Assembly (NCBI GenBank): GCA_910577835.1
Contig: CAJTOU010000008.1
Location: 17,727 to 81,726, forward strand
Origin: an uncultured Lachnospiraceae bacterium
GTDB taxonomy: Bacteria > Bacillota_A > Clostridia > Lachnospirales > Lachnospiraceae
Direction: 5' to 3'
DNA: 64,000 nucleotides
The notes beneath the pieces were generated by a model, which was not told the DNA's origin, made no database searches, and saw only the letters and a program-made list of their open reading frames with translations. A program made the position numbers and the translations under genes. Below are positions 52,870 through 61,494 of the stretch, in pieces (within the stretch, counting starts at the first letter, position 1; every line of letters starts with the position of its first letter).

Positions 52870-54624
52870 TTAAAGTGTGATATCAGACAACTTCCAATGC
52901 GCCGCCTGTTTTCTCCCGGAAATAAACCTCTGATAAGTACCTTCCCGAGAAATCAATTCTTCATGTGTTCCGGCATCCTCAATCATCCCGCCCGAAACCA
53001 CAAGGATCTGGTCCGCATCCTGAATGGTATTTAACCTGTGGGCAATCACGATCAGCGTCTTTCCCCTGCAGAGCTCGCTGATTGCCTCCTGTATGTACCG
53101 TTCATTATCCGCGTCGACGCTTGCCGTAGCTTCGTCCAAAATGACGATCGGCGCATCCTTTAAAATACAGCGTGCGATTGAAATACGCTGTTTTTCCCCG
53201 CCAGATAGGCTTTCCCCACCTTCCCCGATCACCGTGTCAAATCCATTCGGAAGCTGCATGATAAAATCGTAGCATCTGGCCTTTTTCGCCGCCTCATATA
53301 CTGCCTCTCTTGTTGCCAGCGGCCTTCCCATGCTGATATTGTTATAAACCGTATCTTGGAATAAATAAACGCGCTGAAACACCATGCTGATATGATCCAT
53401 CAGCTCGAAAAGCGGTACTGTCCGGATGTCCTGTCCCCTTACAAGGATGTTTCCCTGTTTTATATCCCAGAACCTGGCTGTCAGATTAGCGATCGTTGAC
53501 TTACCTCCTCCCGACGGTCCCACCAATGCGCACATCTGGTTCTTTTGAAGCTGAAAAGAAATATCATGCAGGACTTCTTTTTTCCCATACCCAAAGCTTA
53601 CATGGCAAAATTCGATTTCAGGGGCCGCGCCTTTGGCAGGTATCTTCGCTGTCCCGCTATTGTCAATCTCTGCCTGTTCAAACACATCTTCAATCCGGTC
53701 CATGCAGCTATTCATAACCGTTAACCGGGATATATTTCCATACAGCGCCTTTGTGGGGCCAAACACATCTAGCGCAAACAGCATCATTCCGATGCAAAAA
53801 GAGGTTGGAACCAGCCCCTGCCAATGCAAAACCATAGCCGCTCCTACGATCAGGGCAGCGCCAATTCCATACAGCATGTTGAGCCGGCGCTGCCACGGCG
53901 TGTGGGCCTCCTCGAATGCCAGGCTGGTCTCACAGCTTTTCTTAAAATTCTCTGTCAGTTCCTGTGACTTTTCTCCTAACAGATTATATGCTTTGATAAT
54001 CCCTATGCCTTCCACAAAATCAAGCACCGCTTCTGTCAGATTTTCACTCTGCTCCTGCCTTGTCACAGAATCCGCCAGTGCCTCCTTTTTCATCCCCTCC
54101 GCTGCTGCAAGAATCACCAGCAGAATGAGCAGGCCGGCCATTCCCAGCCAAGGGCTTACCACAAAGAGAAAGAAAAGCATAATGATCTGGGCAAAAATCT
54201 CGCTCATCATATCCGCCAATGCCATCATGCAATTTTCTTCAATAAAGACCATGTCCGTAGATAAGACGGAACTGATTTTCCCGATATTGCCTTCCGTAAA
54301 ATAGCCCATTGGCATCTTCTGTAAATGCTTTCCCAGCTCTGTCCTCTTTTCGGCGAACACCATAAATCCGGCGGCAGACTGCAGACGGTCCGCCGTATGC
54401 TGGGAAACGGCCTGCAAAGCTACACAGACAACCATGCCAATGCCCAGTCCGATACATAGCGAACTATCCGCGCTGCCTGCCATAAGGGCGGTAATCGCCA
54501 CAAAGCCCATGCCCACAGGTGCTTTTGACAGCATGGATTTCAGAAAAGCAAAAACAAATGCCGCCTGAATCCTTCCTTTATATTTTCCGGAAACCTCCAG
54601 AATCCGTTTCATCATTTTTATCAT
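52870..54624 (-). CDS. ABC half-transporter 2 (exporter fold, IrtB/YbtQ-like)
   Basis: A 584-residue ABC protein with six membrane helices (about 20-290) and an ATPase domain (about 340-575): Walker A GPSGGGKST, signature LSGGEKQRISIARCI, Walker B VILDEATASVD, H-loop VIAHRLNT. The start ATG overlaps the stop of ABC half-transporter 1 (ATGA), so both are made together and probably form a heterodimer. Pairs of this type next to DtxR regulators include the siderophore importers IrtAB and YbtPQ, which have an exporter fold yet import; others are true exporters. Direction and substrate are unknown. Confidence 0.9.
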   Translation of the reverse strand: MIKMMKRILEVSGKYKGRIQAAFVFAFLKSMLSKAPVGMGFVAITALMAGSADSSLCIGLGIGMVVCVALQAVSQHTADRLQSAAGFMVFAEKRTELGKHLQKMPMGYFTEGNIGKISSVLSTDMVFIEENCMMALADMMSEIFAQIIMLFFLFVVSPWLGMAGLLILLVILAAAEGMKKEALADSVTRQEQSENLTEAVLDFVEGIGIIKAYNLLGEKSQELTENFKKSCETSLAFEEAHTPWQRRLNMLYGIGAALIVGAAMVLHWQGLVPTSFCIGMMLFALDVFGPTKALYGNISRLTVMNSCMDRIEDVFEQAEIDNSGTAKIPAKGAAPEIEFCHVSFGYGKKEVLHDISFQLQKNQMCALVGPSGGGKSTIANLTARFWDIKQGNILVRGQDIRTVPLFELMDHISMVFQRVYLFQDTVYNNISMGRPLATREAVYEAAKKARCYDFIMQLPNGFDTVIGEGGESLSGGEKQRISIARCILKDAPIVILDEATASVDADNERYIQEAISELCRGKTLIVIAHRLNTIQDADQILVVSGGMIEDAGTHEELISREGTYQRFISGRKQAAHWKLSDITL

Positions 54625-56366
54625 GCTTTTTCACCTCCCGCCGAGACCTTCCAGTTCCTGCTTCCTTCCGCCGCTCGCCAGAGCTTCTGATATTCCGCGC
54701 AGGAATGTAAAAGTTCTTCATGTTTTCCCACTGCCGCAAGATTCCCCTGATCCAATACGCAGATCTGATCTGCGCCCGTGATCGTGTATAACCGGTGGGC
54801 GATCACAACTACAGTTTTGCCGCGGATCACTTCCGCAATCGCCCGGTTCATTTTTTCTTCATTCTGCGGATCCATAAAGGCTGTGGCCTCATCAAGCACT
54901 ACCACAGGCGCGTCCTTAAGGATTGCCCTGGCTAAGGAGATACGCTGGCGTTCCCCGCCGGACAGTTCTTTTCCCCCGTCTCCGGCTGATGTATGTATGC
55001 CCTCCGGCAGACGGTCTATAAATTCCATGCACTGTGCCTTTTTCGCAGCCTCAATTACCTCCTGGTCTGTGGCGGAAGGTCTGCCCAGACGGATATTTTC
55101 CAAAATGCTCATATGAAACAAGAATTGTTCCTGCGCCACATAAGAAATCCTGTCATTCAGTGATTCTAGGCTCATATCCTGCAGGTTCTGCCCTCCCATG
55201 CTGACCATGCCTTCCGAGGCATCGTAAAAATGAACCATTAGCCTTGCAAGGGTTGACTTTCCGCTGCCGGACTCCCCAACCAAAGCGGTCATTTTTCCTT
55301 CCGGTATCGTCAGGCTGATCCCATGCAGGACTTCCTCTTCCTGATAGGAGAAATGGACATTTTCAAACCGTATGGTATGATCCTTTCCCGCAAAGGGCTG
55401 ATCTGACTGCTTTAACGGCTCGGCCTGCATCATTTTTTCCAATTCCTCTATCTTATAATTCAGCTGCGGAATCTTTCCCATAAAACTCATCGCACGCAGC
55501 AACGGCGCCCCAATGCCAAAGCTCATGCACAGAACCAACACAAAATCCGCCAGCTCAGACCATCCCTGTATGACAAACCATGTTCCCAGGGGAAGCGTGA
55601 ACAGCGCCACGCAGGGAAGGATGCTGTTATATAAAGCCATCCACGGCCAGCACACCCTGTACCAGTCCAGGGTGAAATCCCTGTAGCTTTTGACGTCATT
55701 TTCCAAGCGTCTGTAGGAATCCCCGTCCCGGTTAAACACTTTGACCACTTCCATGCCATTCACATATTCCACAATGGTATTGTTCATCCGCTGTGCCGCA
55801 CTGTAATAGGCGCCCATTTTGTCATTTCCCAGCTTAAAGCATATGCCCATGGAAAGCATGCCAAGGGGCAGGGCAAGCAAGCTTAAAAGCGCTAACTTCC
55901 AGTCCGCCAGAAACATGGTGATGATCACGCCTATGGGAACCGCCAGGCCGGCCAGCCCTTCCGGAATGACATGAGCCATCAAAAGCTCAATGGTCTCAAT
56001 GTCGTCAATAAACATTTTCTTCATGGTCCCCACCCCCCGTTCCTGTATCATTCCCATTGGCTGGTTCTCCATTTTTTTCTGCAGGCATACGCGTATATTC
56101 TGCAACGTATGGTATGCGCTGTCGTGGGATAAAGTAAGCCCATGCACATAAAGCAGCGCATAGAGGATTCCGCAGGCTGCGATCATCCCGATCCTCCACA
56201 GGATTCCTGCCGCAGTCATCCCCCCTATCCCCAGCAGCGGACGGATCAGCTGATAGATAAAGAAATACGGCAGGATACCCGCAATAACAGCTCCTAAAAG
56301 CCATGCTACGGATGCATAGGTCTTTTTCCGATAATCTCCGGCGTATTGCATCGCCTTTCCAAACAT
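54621..56366 (-). CDS. ABC half-transporter 1 (exporter fold, IrtA/YbtP-like)
   Basis: A 581-residue ABC protein with six membrane helices (about 15-290) and an ATPase domain (about 335-570): Walker A GESGSGKST, signature LSGGERQRISLARAI, Walker B VVLDEATAFMD, H-loop VIAHRLYT. The helix region has KVFNRDGDSYRRLENDVKSY, typical of this subfamily. No siderophore-interacting reductase domain (as in IrtA) is fused. First gene of the operon, AAGGAGG six bases before the ATG. Divergence from ABC 2 is large enough to expect a heterodimer with two consensus sites. Confidence 0.9.
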   Translation of the reverse strand: MFGKAMQYAGDYRKKTYASVAWLLGAVIAGILPYFFIYQLIRPLLGIGGMTAAGILWRIGMIAACGILYALLYVHGLTLSHDSAYHTLQNIRVCLQKKMENQPMGMIQERGVGTMKKMFIDDIETIELLMAHVIPEGLAGLAVPIGVIITMFLADWKLALLSLLALPLGMLSMGICFKLGNDKMGAYYSAAQRMNNTIVEYVNGMEVVKVFNRDGDSYRRLENDVKSYRDFTLDWYRVCWPWMALYNSILPCVALFTLPLGTWFVIQGWSELADFVLVLCMSFGIGAPLLRAMSFMGKIPQLNYKIEELEKMMQAEPLKQSDQPFAGKDHTIRFENVHFSYQEEEVLHGISLTIPEGKMTALVGESGSGKSTLARLMVHFYDASEGMVSMGGQNLQDMSLESLNDRISYVAQEQFLFHMSILENIRLGRPSATDQEVIEAAKKAQCMEFIDRLPEGIHTSAGDGGKELSGGERQRISLARAILKDAPVVVLDEATAFMDPQNEEKMNRAIAEVIRGKTVVVIAHRLYTITGADQICVLDQGNLAAVGKHEELLHSCAEYQKLWRAAEGSRNWKVSAGGEKA

Positions 56367-56393
56367 TTATTTGCCTCCTTTGATTATTTTATT

Positions 56394-56420
56394 GGTTAGT
56401 TTTCGCTAACCTATTGTCAA
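56394..56420 (-). promoter_or_regulatory. operon promoter region with DtxR-box-like palindrome
   Basis: GGTTAG (56394-56399) and CTAACC (56406-56411) form a palindrome with a 6-base spacer, and a TTGACA -35 hexamer lies beside it on the minus strand (56415-56420). The half-sites equal those of the DtxR/IdeR consensus (TTAGGTTAG-S-CTAACCTAA) but the spacing is 6 instead of 1. No convincing -10 box at 17 bases was found. It is 28-54 bases before the first ABC gene. Confidence 0.5.
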
Positions 56421-56493
56421 AAAATAATGAGAACATCTATTTCACTCTATGCTCCCATTATTGATTGCCGTAATGAATCGGGTATACGGCTTC

Positions 56494-57111
56494 CTACCGT
56501 TCATGTCCCAGCATCGCATGCCAGTCAAACAGCCTGCACAGCATACGGTTATACTCAGGAAGCCTGTTCCAGTCAAACGCATGGATAAAAGGTTCATAAA
56601 TGGTAGTCCAGAATCCCGTGAGGATCATGTGCATCTCGTTCCGTGAAACCTTCTTCGTTGCCAGGTTGCGCTTATAGGCCTCTAAATAATAATTCCATGA
56701 TCCTTCCGTCATTTTTTCAACCCAGTCATGCTGAAAATTGGAATAGCAGGTTCCTTCCGCACACTTCAGAAGAAGGACAAAGCCATCCTTTATCTCCAGC
56801 AAATTATCAAACCACCACATCATATAAGCCTCATCCATATCCCATGCGGCGATCAGCGCTTCATCTGTCAGCGCAGAGACATCCACCTCCGTCTTGCTAT
56901 TTGCTATTTCCTCCAGTTTCTCTACCGTTTCTGCAACTACCGCACAAAACAGTTCCTCTTTTCCCTTATACCGTTTATATAAGGCTCCCGTTGTAACCCC
57001 AGCGTGTTCACAAATGGATTTTAATGAAGCATCTAAAAATCCTGTTTGTAAAAATTCCTGTTTCGCGCTCTCCAAAAGTCTCGGATCAATGCTCATATCT
57101 GGTCTTGACAT
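56494..57111 (-). CDS. TetR/AcrR family regulator
   Basis: A 205-residue regulator. The N-terminal helix-turn-helix is complete (LLESAKQEFLQTGFLDASL, then ICEHAGVTTGALYKRYKGKEELF, about 12-58); the C-terminal ligand domain is Trp-rich (YMMWWFDNLLEIKDG, about 95-110, and MILTGFWTTIYEP). It lies directly upstream of the transport operon in the same direction, 127 bases away, with its own promoter and a palindromic operator. TetR members usually repress and release on a small ligand. It could control itself and the ABC/ECF operon, giving dual control with the DtxR-type regulator; inferred. Confidence 0.93.
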   Translation of the reverse strand: MSRPDMSIDPRLLESAKQEFLQTGFLDASLKSICEHAGVTTGALYKRYKGKEELFCAVVAETVEKLEEIANSKTEVDVSALTDEALIAAWDMDEAYMMWWFDNLLEIKDGFVLLLKCAEGTCYSNFQHDWVEKMTEGSWNYYLEAYKRNLATKKVSRNEMHMILTGFWTTIYEPFIHAFDWNRLPEYNRMLCRLFDWHAMLGHER

Positions 57112-57127
57112 AATTCACCTTCTTATT

Positions 57128-57157
57128 GATAATTTAATTACCGATAATCTAATTATC
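57128..57157 (-). promoter_or_regulatory. palindromic operator of tetR-type gene
   Basis: GATAATTTAATTA (57128-57140) and TAATCTAATTATC (57145-57157), an inverted repeat with two mismatched pairs around a 4-base centre, placed between the -10 box and the ribosome binding site. Position and symmetry fit an autorepression site. Confidence 0.7.
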
Positions 57158-57165
57158 ACTTTTTC

Positions 57166-57194
57166 AGTTTAGCATTTACCAACCAGAATGTCAA
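57166..57194 (-). promoter_or_regulatory. sigma-A promoter of tetR-type gene
   Basis: Minus-strand TTGACA (57189-57194) and TAAACT (57166-57171), exactly 17 bases apart, 55 bases before the ATG. The -35 box lies within the hairpin 57193-57218. Confidence 0.65.
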
Positions 57195-57218
57195 GATAGA
57201 TTTTGAAAAATCTATCTT
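57193..57218. repeat. perfect 12-bp inverted repeat
   Basis: AAGATAGATTTT (57193-57204) and AAAATCTATCTT (57207-57218) with a 2-base centre. It touches the tetR -35 box and lies after the recombinase operon, so it may be a terminator for the latter or a further operator. Confidence 0.6.
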
Positions 57219-57354
57219 TTGAACAATTTGAACTGTCATTCATACAGGCAATTTGTTACTTCATACATATTTTAACCAGAATTATAATCTGATGATGCAA
57301 GTCCTCCAACAAAAAAGCCACCCTGCAGTCAGGGCAGCCCAATTTCTGTATACC

Positions 57355-58932
57355 TTATGCTTTTATCTCCATCCCGTTCTTAAAGGTAAACCGGACATCA
57401 TCCCTGCCGTAGACCGTCGCATGATCCACCAGTGCGTACCATGCGCCCTCATCAAAGCTGTCCACCGCATCCGGCATCGCTCCCAGCGTATCCACCAGGT
57501 TCTGCATCATCTCCCGCTGCGCCTGCTTTGCCACGATCCCGTCCTCCACCTCGCCGAGCCGTGCCTTCGCCCTGTCGAACCGCTCCGCAAGGGCATTGTA
57601 GCGTTTTTCGTATTCCTTCTGGTTCTGCGCGATGCGGGCGTTCTCCGCAATGCACTGCTGTATCAGCTCCGCCACCACGTTCATCTCCTCCTGCAGGTGC
57701 TTCTTCTCCCTGTCCAGTTCGTCCGTCCCAAATGCCGCCTCTTTCATCTCCTCAAAGGCTGCCGTGATCTCCGCCCTTTCCCTGCAGAAACTGTTCAGCG
57801 CCCTGACGAACAGCGTCCGAATGGTTTCCTCATCAAGATGGGGCGTGGTGCATTTCTTCCCGCCGTCAAACTTGTGGTTGCACTGCCAGACCACCTTCCG
57901 GTACTTATCGTTGGAATGCCAAACCTTGGAGCCGTACCAGCTCCCGCAGTCCCCGCACTTTATCTTTCCGGAGAAAACGCCCACGCAGCTGTTCCGGTTC
58001 TTCCCCGGCCGTCTCGCCTTCATCAATGCCTGGACGCTGTCAAAGACGTAAGGCTCTATGATGGCCGGATGGTTTCCCTCCACATAATACTGCGGCACCT
58101 CGCCCTCATTGACTTTTTTCTTCTTTGAAAGGAAATCCACCGTGTAGACCTTCTGGAGCAGGGCGTCGCCTTTGTATTTCTCGTTGGTGAGGATGGACTC
58201 CACCACCGCCCTGCCCCACACCTTCTTGCCGCCCGGAGTCGGGATGCCTTCTTCCGTCAGCATCTTTGCGATCTTATAAGGCGAATGCCCGTGCAGGAAC
58301 AGCCCGTAGATTTTCCGCACCGTTTCCGCCTGCCCTTTGTTGATGACGAGGTTCCCGTCCTCTCCCCGGTCGTAGCCGAGAAACCTGCCGAAGGGGACGC
58401 TCACTTTGCCGTCGGCGAACCGTTTCCTCATGCCCCAGGTGCAGTTCTCCGAAATGCTCCGGCTCTCCTCCTGCGCCAGCGAGGACATGATGGTGATGAG
58501 CAGCTCGCCCTTGGAATCGAAAGTCCAGATATTCTCTTTCTCAAAATAACATTCGCAGCCGTTCTCCTTCAGCTTCCGGATGGTGGAGAGGCTGTCGACC
58601 GTGTTCCTTGCGAACCTCGACACGCTCTTGGTGATGATGAGGTCGATGCGTCCGGCGAGGGCGTCCTCCACCATCTGGTTAAAGCCGCTGCGGTGCCGTG
58701 TGGAGGTTGCGCTGATTCCCTCATCCGAATACAGTTTGACAAATTCCCAATCCTCCCTGCTCTGTATGTATCTGGTATAGTAGTCGCACTGTGCGGCGTA
58801 GCTGGTCTGCTGGTCTTCCATGTCGGTGGAAACGCGGGCGTAGCCTGCCACCCTCCGCTTCTTCCGGCTGCTGATGGGGTCCGCCGTGAAGCGGTTCCGT
58901 GTGGCCGGTATCGTTGTCACGTTCTTTGCCAT
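57355..58932 (-). CDS. serine recombinase 1 of a tandem pair
   Basis: A 525-residue recombinase. The resolvase domain has the catalytic Ser in VAGYARVSTDMED and KSVSRFARNTVDSL; the recombinase domain and one zinc ribbon (CGDCG) follow, then a coiled coil of about 100 residues (AFEEMKEAAFGTDELDREK) and a short C-terminal beta segment (DDVRFTFKNGMEIKA). Start ATG 58932 with GAAGGTGAGAAA upstream. It overlaps the stop of recombinase 2 by 16 bases, so the two are made from one message. This is the usual large-serine-recombinase layout and it looks active. Confidence 0.92.
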   Translation of the reverse strand: MAKNVTTIPATRNRFTADPISSRKKRRVAGYARVSTDMEDQQTSYAAQCDYYTRYIQSREDWEFVKLYSDEGISATSTRHRSGFNQMVEDALAGRIDLIITKSVSRFARNTVDSLSTIRKLKENGCECYFEKENIWTFDSKGELLITIMSSLAQEESRSISENCTWGMRKRFADGKVSVPFGRFLGYDRGEDGNLVINKGQAETVRKIYGLFLHGHSPYKIAKMLTEEGIPTPGGKKVWGRAVVESILTNEKYKGDALLQKVYTVDFLSKKKKVNEGEVPQYYVEGNHPAIIEPYVFDSVQALMKARRPGKNRNSCVGVFSGKIKCGDCGSWYGSKVWHSNDKYRKVVWQCNHKFDGGKKCTTPHLDEETIRTLFVRALNSFCRERAEITAAFEEMKEAAFGTDELDREKKHLQEEMNVVAELIQQCIAENARIAQNQKEYEKRYNALAERFDRAKARLGEVEDGIVAKQAQREMMQNLVDTLGAMPDAVDSFDEGAWYALVDHATVYGRDDVRFTFKNGMEIKA

Positions 58933-60821
58933 TTTCTCACCTTCCCTCCATAAAAACGGCACGCAAGGCTCCCGTCCTCCAGCGCCATAAGCTCCTGTAC
59001 CTGTTTTTCAAATTCAGCCCCGTCAAATTCCTCCATGCCCATCAGGTAAGCTGAAATTTTGCGGATATCTGAATCTTGGAAATCCCGCCCGCCGCATTCC
59101 GTCCGGACTCTGGACTTGCCGCTGCACCGCCAGTAGGTGTATTTCCCGTAACAGCAGTATCTGTGGTAGAAATTGTCGCAGGAGGCGCACCGTATCTTCC
59201 CGGCAAATTCCTCCGTGGATGTGTTCTCGTGCCTGCTGCCGCGGAGCTTCAGAGCTTTATGCGTCCTGACCGTGCCGTCCTTCAGATGGAAATCTATGCT
59301 CCCTGTTTTCTGCACCACCATCCGCTCCAGCGTTTCCTCAAAAAAGTCCTCGTTAAACTCTTCCTGCCCCATGACCTTGCAGAAGATTTCCCTTATCTCC
59401 GAATCCGGGTAATTCACGCTGTCGCAGGTCACGCCGCGGCTGCTTTTGGCACGGCAGTACCAGTAAAGATGCCCGCCGTCCGCAGTCTGGCTCACCGCCC
59501 TGCCGAAACGCCGCCCGCAGGTCCCGCAGAAAATCTTCCCGTCAAAAATGTTTTTCGGGCGTTTCCCTGCCGGCTTGTCAGGCTTGGGGGACTTCACCGG
59601 CTCCGGCGGAGCCTCCCATACCTTTGTTTGTCCGTCCAGGAACACTGCCTCAAGGCTGCCGTCCGGGAGGATGGTAAGCCCCCTGACGGATTCCCCGAAA
59701 GCCTCCGCATCAAACGCCTCCGTTCCCATCAGGCCCGCGCATATCTTTTGGAGCTGCTCTTCGGAATAATTGCGGCTTTGGCAGGTAACTCCTTTCTCTT
59801 TCTTCGCCCTGCAGAACCAGCTCACATATTCCCGCCCTTTCACCGTGGCCGAACGCCTCGTATAATGGCATCCGCAGATGCCGCACTTTATTTTCCCTGT
59901 AAAAGGGTATGTGGGATTTACCAGCGCCGCCCTTCTGCTGATCTCATCCTGTGCCTTGTCAAAAACCTCACGGCTGATGATTGCCGTATGGTCGTTTTCC
60001 ACATAATACTGCGGGAGCTGCCCCTGGTTTTTAATCTTGTTCTTCCGGATGGGGTCTTCGATAAAGCATTTCTGGTACCTGCGGTCGCCGATGTAAATTT
60101 CATTGCGCAGGATATAGTTCAGGTGGCTGTAGGAAAGGCCGTATCCCCTCCATGATTTTATCCCTGCTGCCTCCAGTTCGCTTTTGATCTCCCCAAGCGG
60201 CACGCCCGATGTGAACCTCTCGAATATCAGCCTTACGGCTTCTGCCTCTTCCGGCACGATTTCATATTTCCCGCCGTCATAGCTGTATCCGAATACCCGT
60301 TTGTTCTTTACCCCGATCTCGCCGGACTGATACCTTTTCCGGATTCCCCATTTCGAATTTTCCGAAATGGAGCGGCTCTCCTCCTGTGCAAACGAGGCAA
60401 GGATGGAAAGCATCAGCTCCCCGTCCCCGGAAAAGGAATGGATATGCTCCTTCTCAAACCGCACCTCCACCCCGATCTCCTTTAAATGCCTGACCGTGGA
60501 GAGCAGGTCCACCGTGTTCCTGGCAAACCTTGATATGCTCTTGGTCAGCACGATGTCCACCTTCCCCGCCTCGCAGTCCGCAATAAGGCGGAGGAACTCG
60601 CTGCGCGCCGCCGTCCCGGTCCCGCTGATCCCAAAATCCGCATACACCCCGGCATATTCCCACTCAGGGTTTGACTGTATCAGCCCGTTATAGTAACTCA
60701 CCTGTGCGGAAAGGGAATGGGCGAGGCGGTCCGTTTCCATGGACACGCGGGCGTAGGCTGCAACTTTCGCCCGCTTCTTCAGAGCCGGGATTTTCGGCTC
60801 TATCCTGCTTATTTTCGCCAT
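58917..60821 (-). CDS. serine recombinase 2, with three C-terminal zinc ribbons
   Basis: A 634-residue recombinase. Catalytic Ser in VAAYARVSMETD, KSISRFARNTVDLL and QEESRSISENSKWG are intact; a recombinase domain ends near residue 300. Instead of a coiled coil, three modules of about 95-110 residues follow, each with a CxxC zinc ribbon (CGICG, CGTCG, CASCD), a YWYCRAKSSRGVTC-type second half, a helical YSEEQLQKICAGLMG segment and a beta segment (LPDGSLEAVF). I know single ribbons in this family; three in tandem is unusual. Start ATG 60821 with AAGGAG seven bases upstream. Forms a pair with recombinase 1, perhaps as a heteromeric integrase. Confidence 0.9.
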   Translation of the reverse strand: MAKISRIEPKIPALKKRAKVAAYARVSMETDRLAHSLSAQVSYYNGLIQSNPEWEYAGVYADFGISGTGTAARSEFLRLIADCEAGKVDIVLTKSISRFARNTVDLLSTVRHLKEIGVEVRFEKEHIHSFSGDGELMLSILASFAQEESRSISENSKWGIRKRYQSGEIGVKNKRVFGYSYDGGKYEIVPEEAEAVRLIFERFTSGVPLGEIKSELEAAGIKSWRGYGLSYSHLNYILRNEIYIGDRRYQKCFIEDPIRKNKIKNQGQLPQYYVENDHTAIISREVFDKAQDEISRRAALVNPTYPFTGKIKCGICGCHYTRRSATVKGREYVSWFCRAKKEKGVTCQSRNYSEEQLQKICAGLMGTEAFDAEAFGESVRGLTILPDGSLEAVFLDGQTKVWEAPPEPVKSPKPDKPAGKRPKNIFDGKIFCGTCGRRFGRAVSQTADGGHLYWYCRAKSSRGVTCDSVNYPDSEIREIFCKVMGQEEFNEDFFEETLERMVVQKTGSIDFHLKDGTVRTHKALKLRGSRHENTSTEEFAGKIRCASCDNFYHRYCCYGKYTYWRCSGKSRVRTECGGRDFQDSDIRKISAYLMGMEEFDGAEFEKQVQELMALEDGSLACRFYGGKVRKWQRT

Positions 60822-60881
60822 AAGATCACTCCTTCCCGGCAAACTCGTTTGCCGTTACTATAACATCACTCTAAAACCGCA

Positions 60882-61058
60882 TTAAGTCAACGGTTTTCCA
60901 GCCAGTAATGTACCCGAAATTGGGCGGTATTTTTCCAGCAGTTTTGTATCAATTATGGCTAATACCTCCCTATCGATGACGCCCTTTTCCAGCATGGATT
61001 TAGCGATGGAGAGCGAAATGTAATACAGCTTTTCCGCCCGGAACTGCTCCTCAGTCAT
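60882..61058 (-). CDS. small SHOCT-like protein of recombinase cassette
   Basis: A 58-residue protein (MTEEQFRAEKLYYISLSI, then EKGVIDREVLAIIDTKLLEK) with the helical hairpin of SHOCT-type short proteins. It overlaps the upstream zinc-finger gene by eight bases and precedes recombinase 2 by 60 bases, so it belongs to the cassette operon. Such proteins regularly accompany paired serine recombinases in Lachnospiraceae elements; their role, perhaps in directing the recombinase, is not known. Confidence 0.7.
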   Translation of the reverse strand: MTEEQFRAEKLYYISLSIAKSMLEKGVIDREVLAIIDTKLLEKYRPISGTLLAGKPLT

Positions 61059-61467
61059 CTGCCCCGCCTCCTCCAAACCGGTCCTTGATATAACAGGCGT
61101 GGGAGCAGTATTTCCGTCTGGAATTGCCGTAGGCCGTGAACTCCCTGCCGCACCCGGCGCAGGTATGGGTGTAGACCGCTTTTTTGTTCAGCATCTCCGG
61201 ATGCTCCTTCCACCATTTCTTCCGGCACTGTGCAGAGCAGAATACCCTTGTTTTCATCCCCTCGGCCTGCTCCAGTGCGGCTCCGCATTCTTTACAGCGG
61301 CTGCGGGGTTCCTCCTGCGCTTTTCCTGCCATGTTCCCGGTCAGCCCGTTCCGCCTGCAGAACGCCACCACGGCATCCTTTGTCAGCCCGACCTCCTTTG
61401 CTATGCTCGCATATCCAAAGCCGCTGCTGCGGCGCTTTATGACCACATTTTTCTGTTCTTCCGTCAT
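61051..61467 (-). CDS. helix-turn-helix / zinc-finger protein of recombinase cassette
   Basis: A 138-residue protein. Residues 1-45 hold a sigma-like helix-turn-helix (KRRSSGFGYASIAKEVGLTK, then DAVVAFCRRNGL). Two zinc fingers follow: CKECG with CSAQCRKKWW (about 60-100) and CAGCGREFTAYGNSRRKYCS (about 110-130). It starts the recombinase cassette operon, with AGGAGG eight bases before ATG 61467. It is likely a DNA-binding accessory or regulator of the recombinases; the target is unknown. A frame extending to 61629 is not supported. Confidence 0.8.
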   Translation of the reverse strand: MTEEQKNVVIKRRSSGFGYASIAKEVGLTKDAVVAFCRRNGLTGNMAGKAQEEPRSRCKECGAALEQAEGMKTRVFCSAQCRKKWWKEHPEMLNKKAVYTHTCAGCGREFTAYGNSRRKYCSHACYIKDRFGGGGADD

Positions 61468-61494
61468 GAGAACCACCTCCTGCGGAGGCTTATG

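Noticed and set aside
57253..58128. A 291-residue plus-strand frame opposite recombinase 1, and the 359-residue one at 59076-60155
   Set aside because: Long antisense frames are expected in G+C-rich genes; they lack start signals and domains, while the minus-strand recombinases have full conserved motifs.
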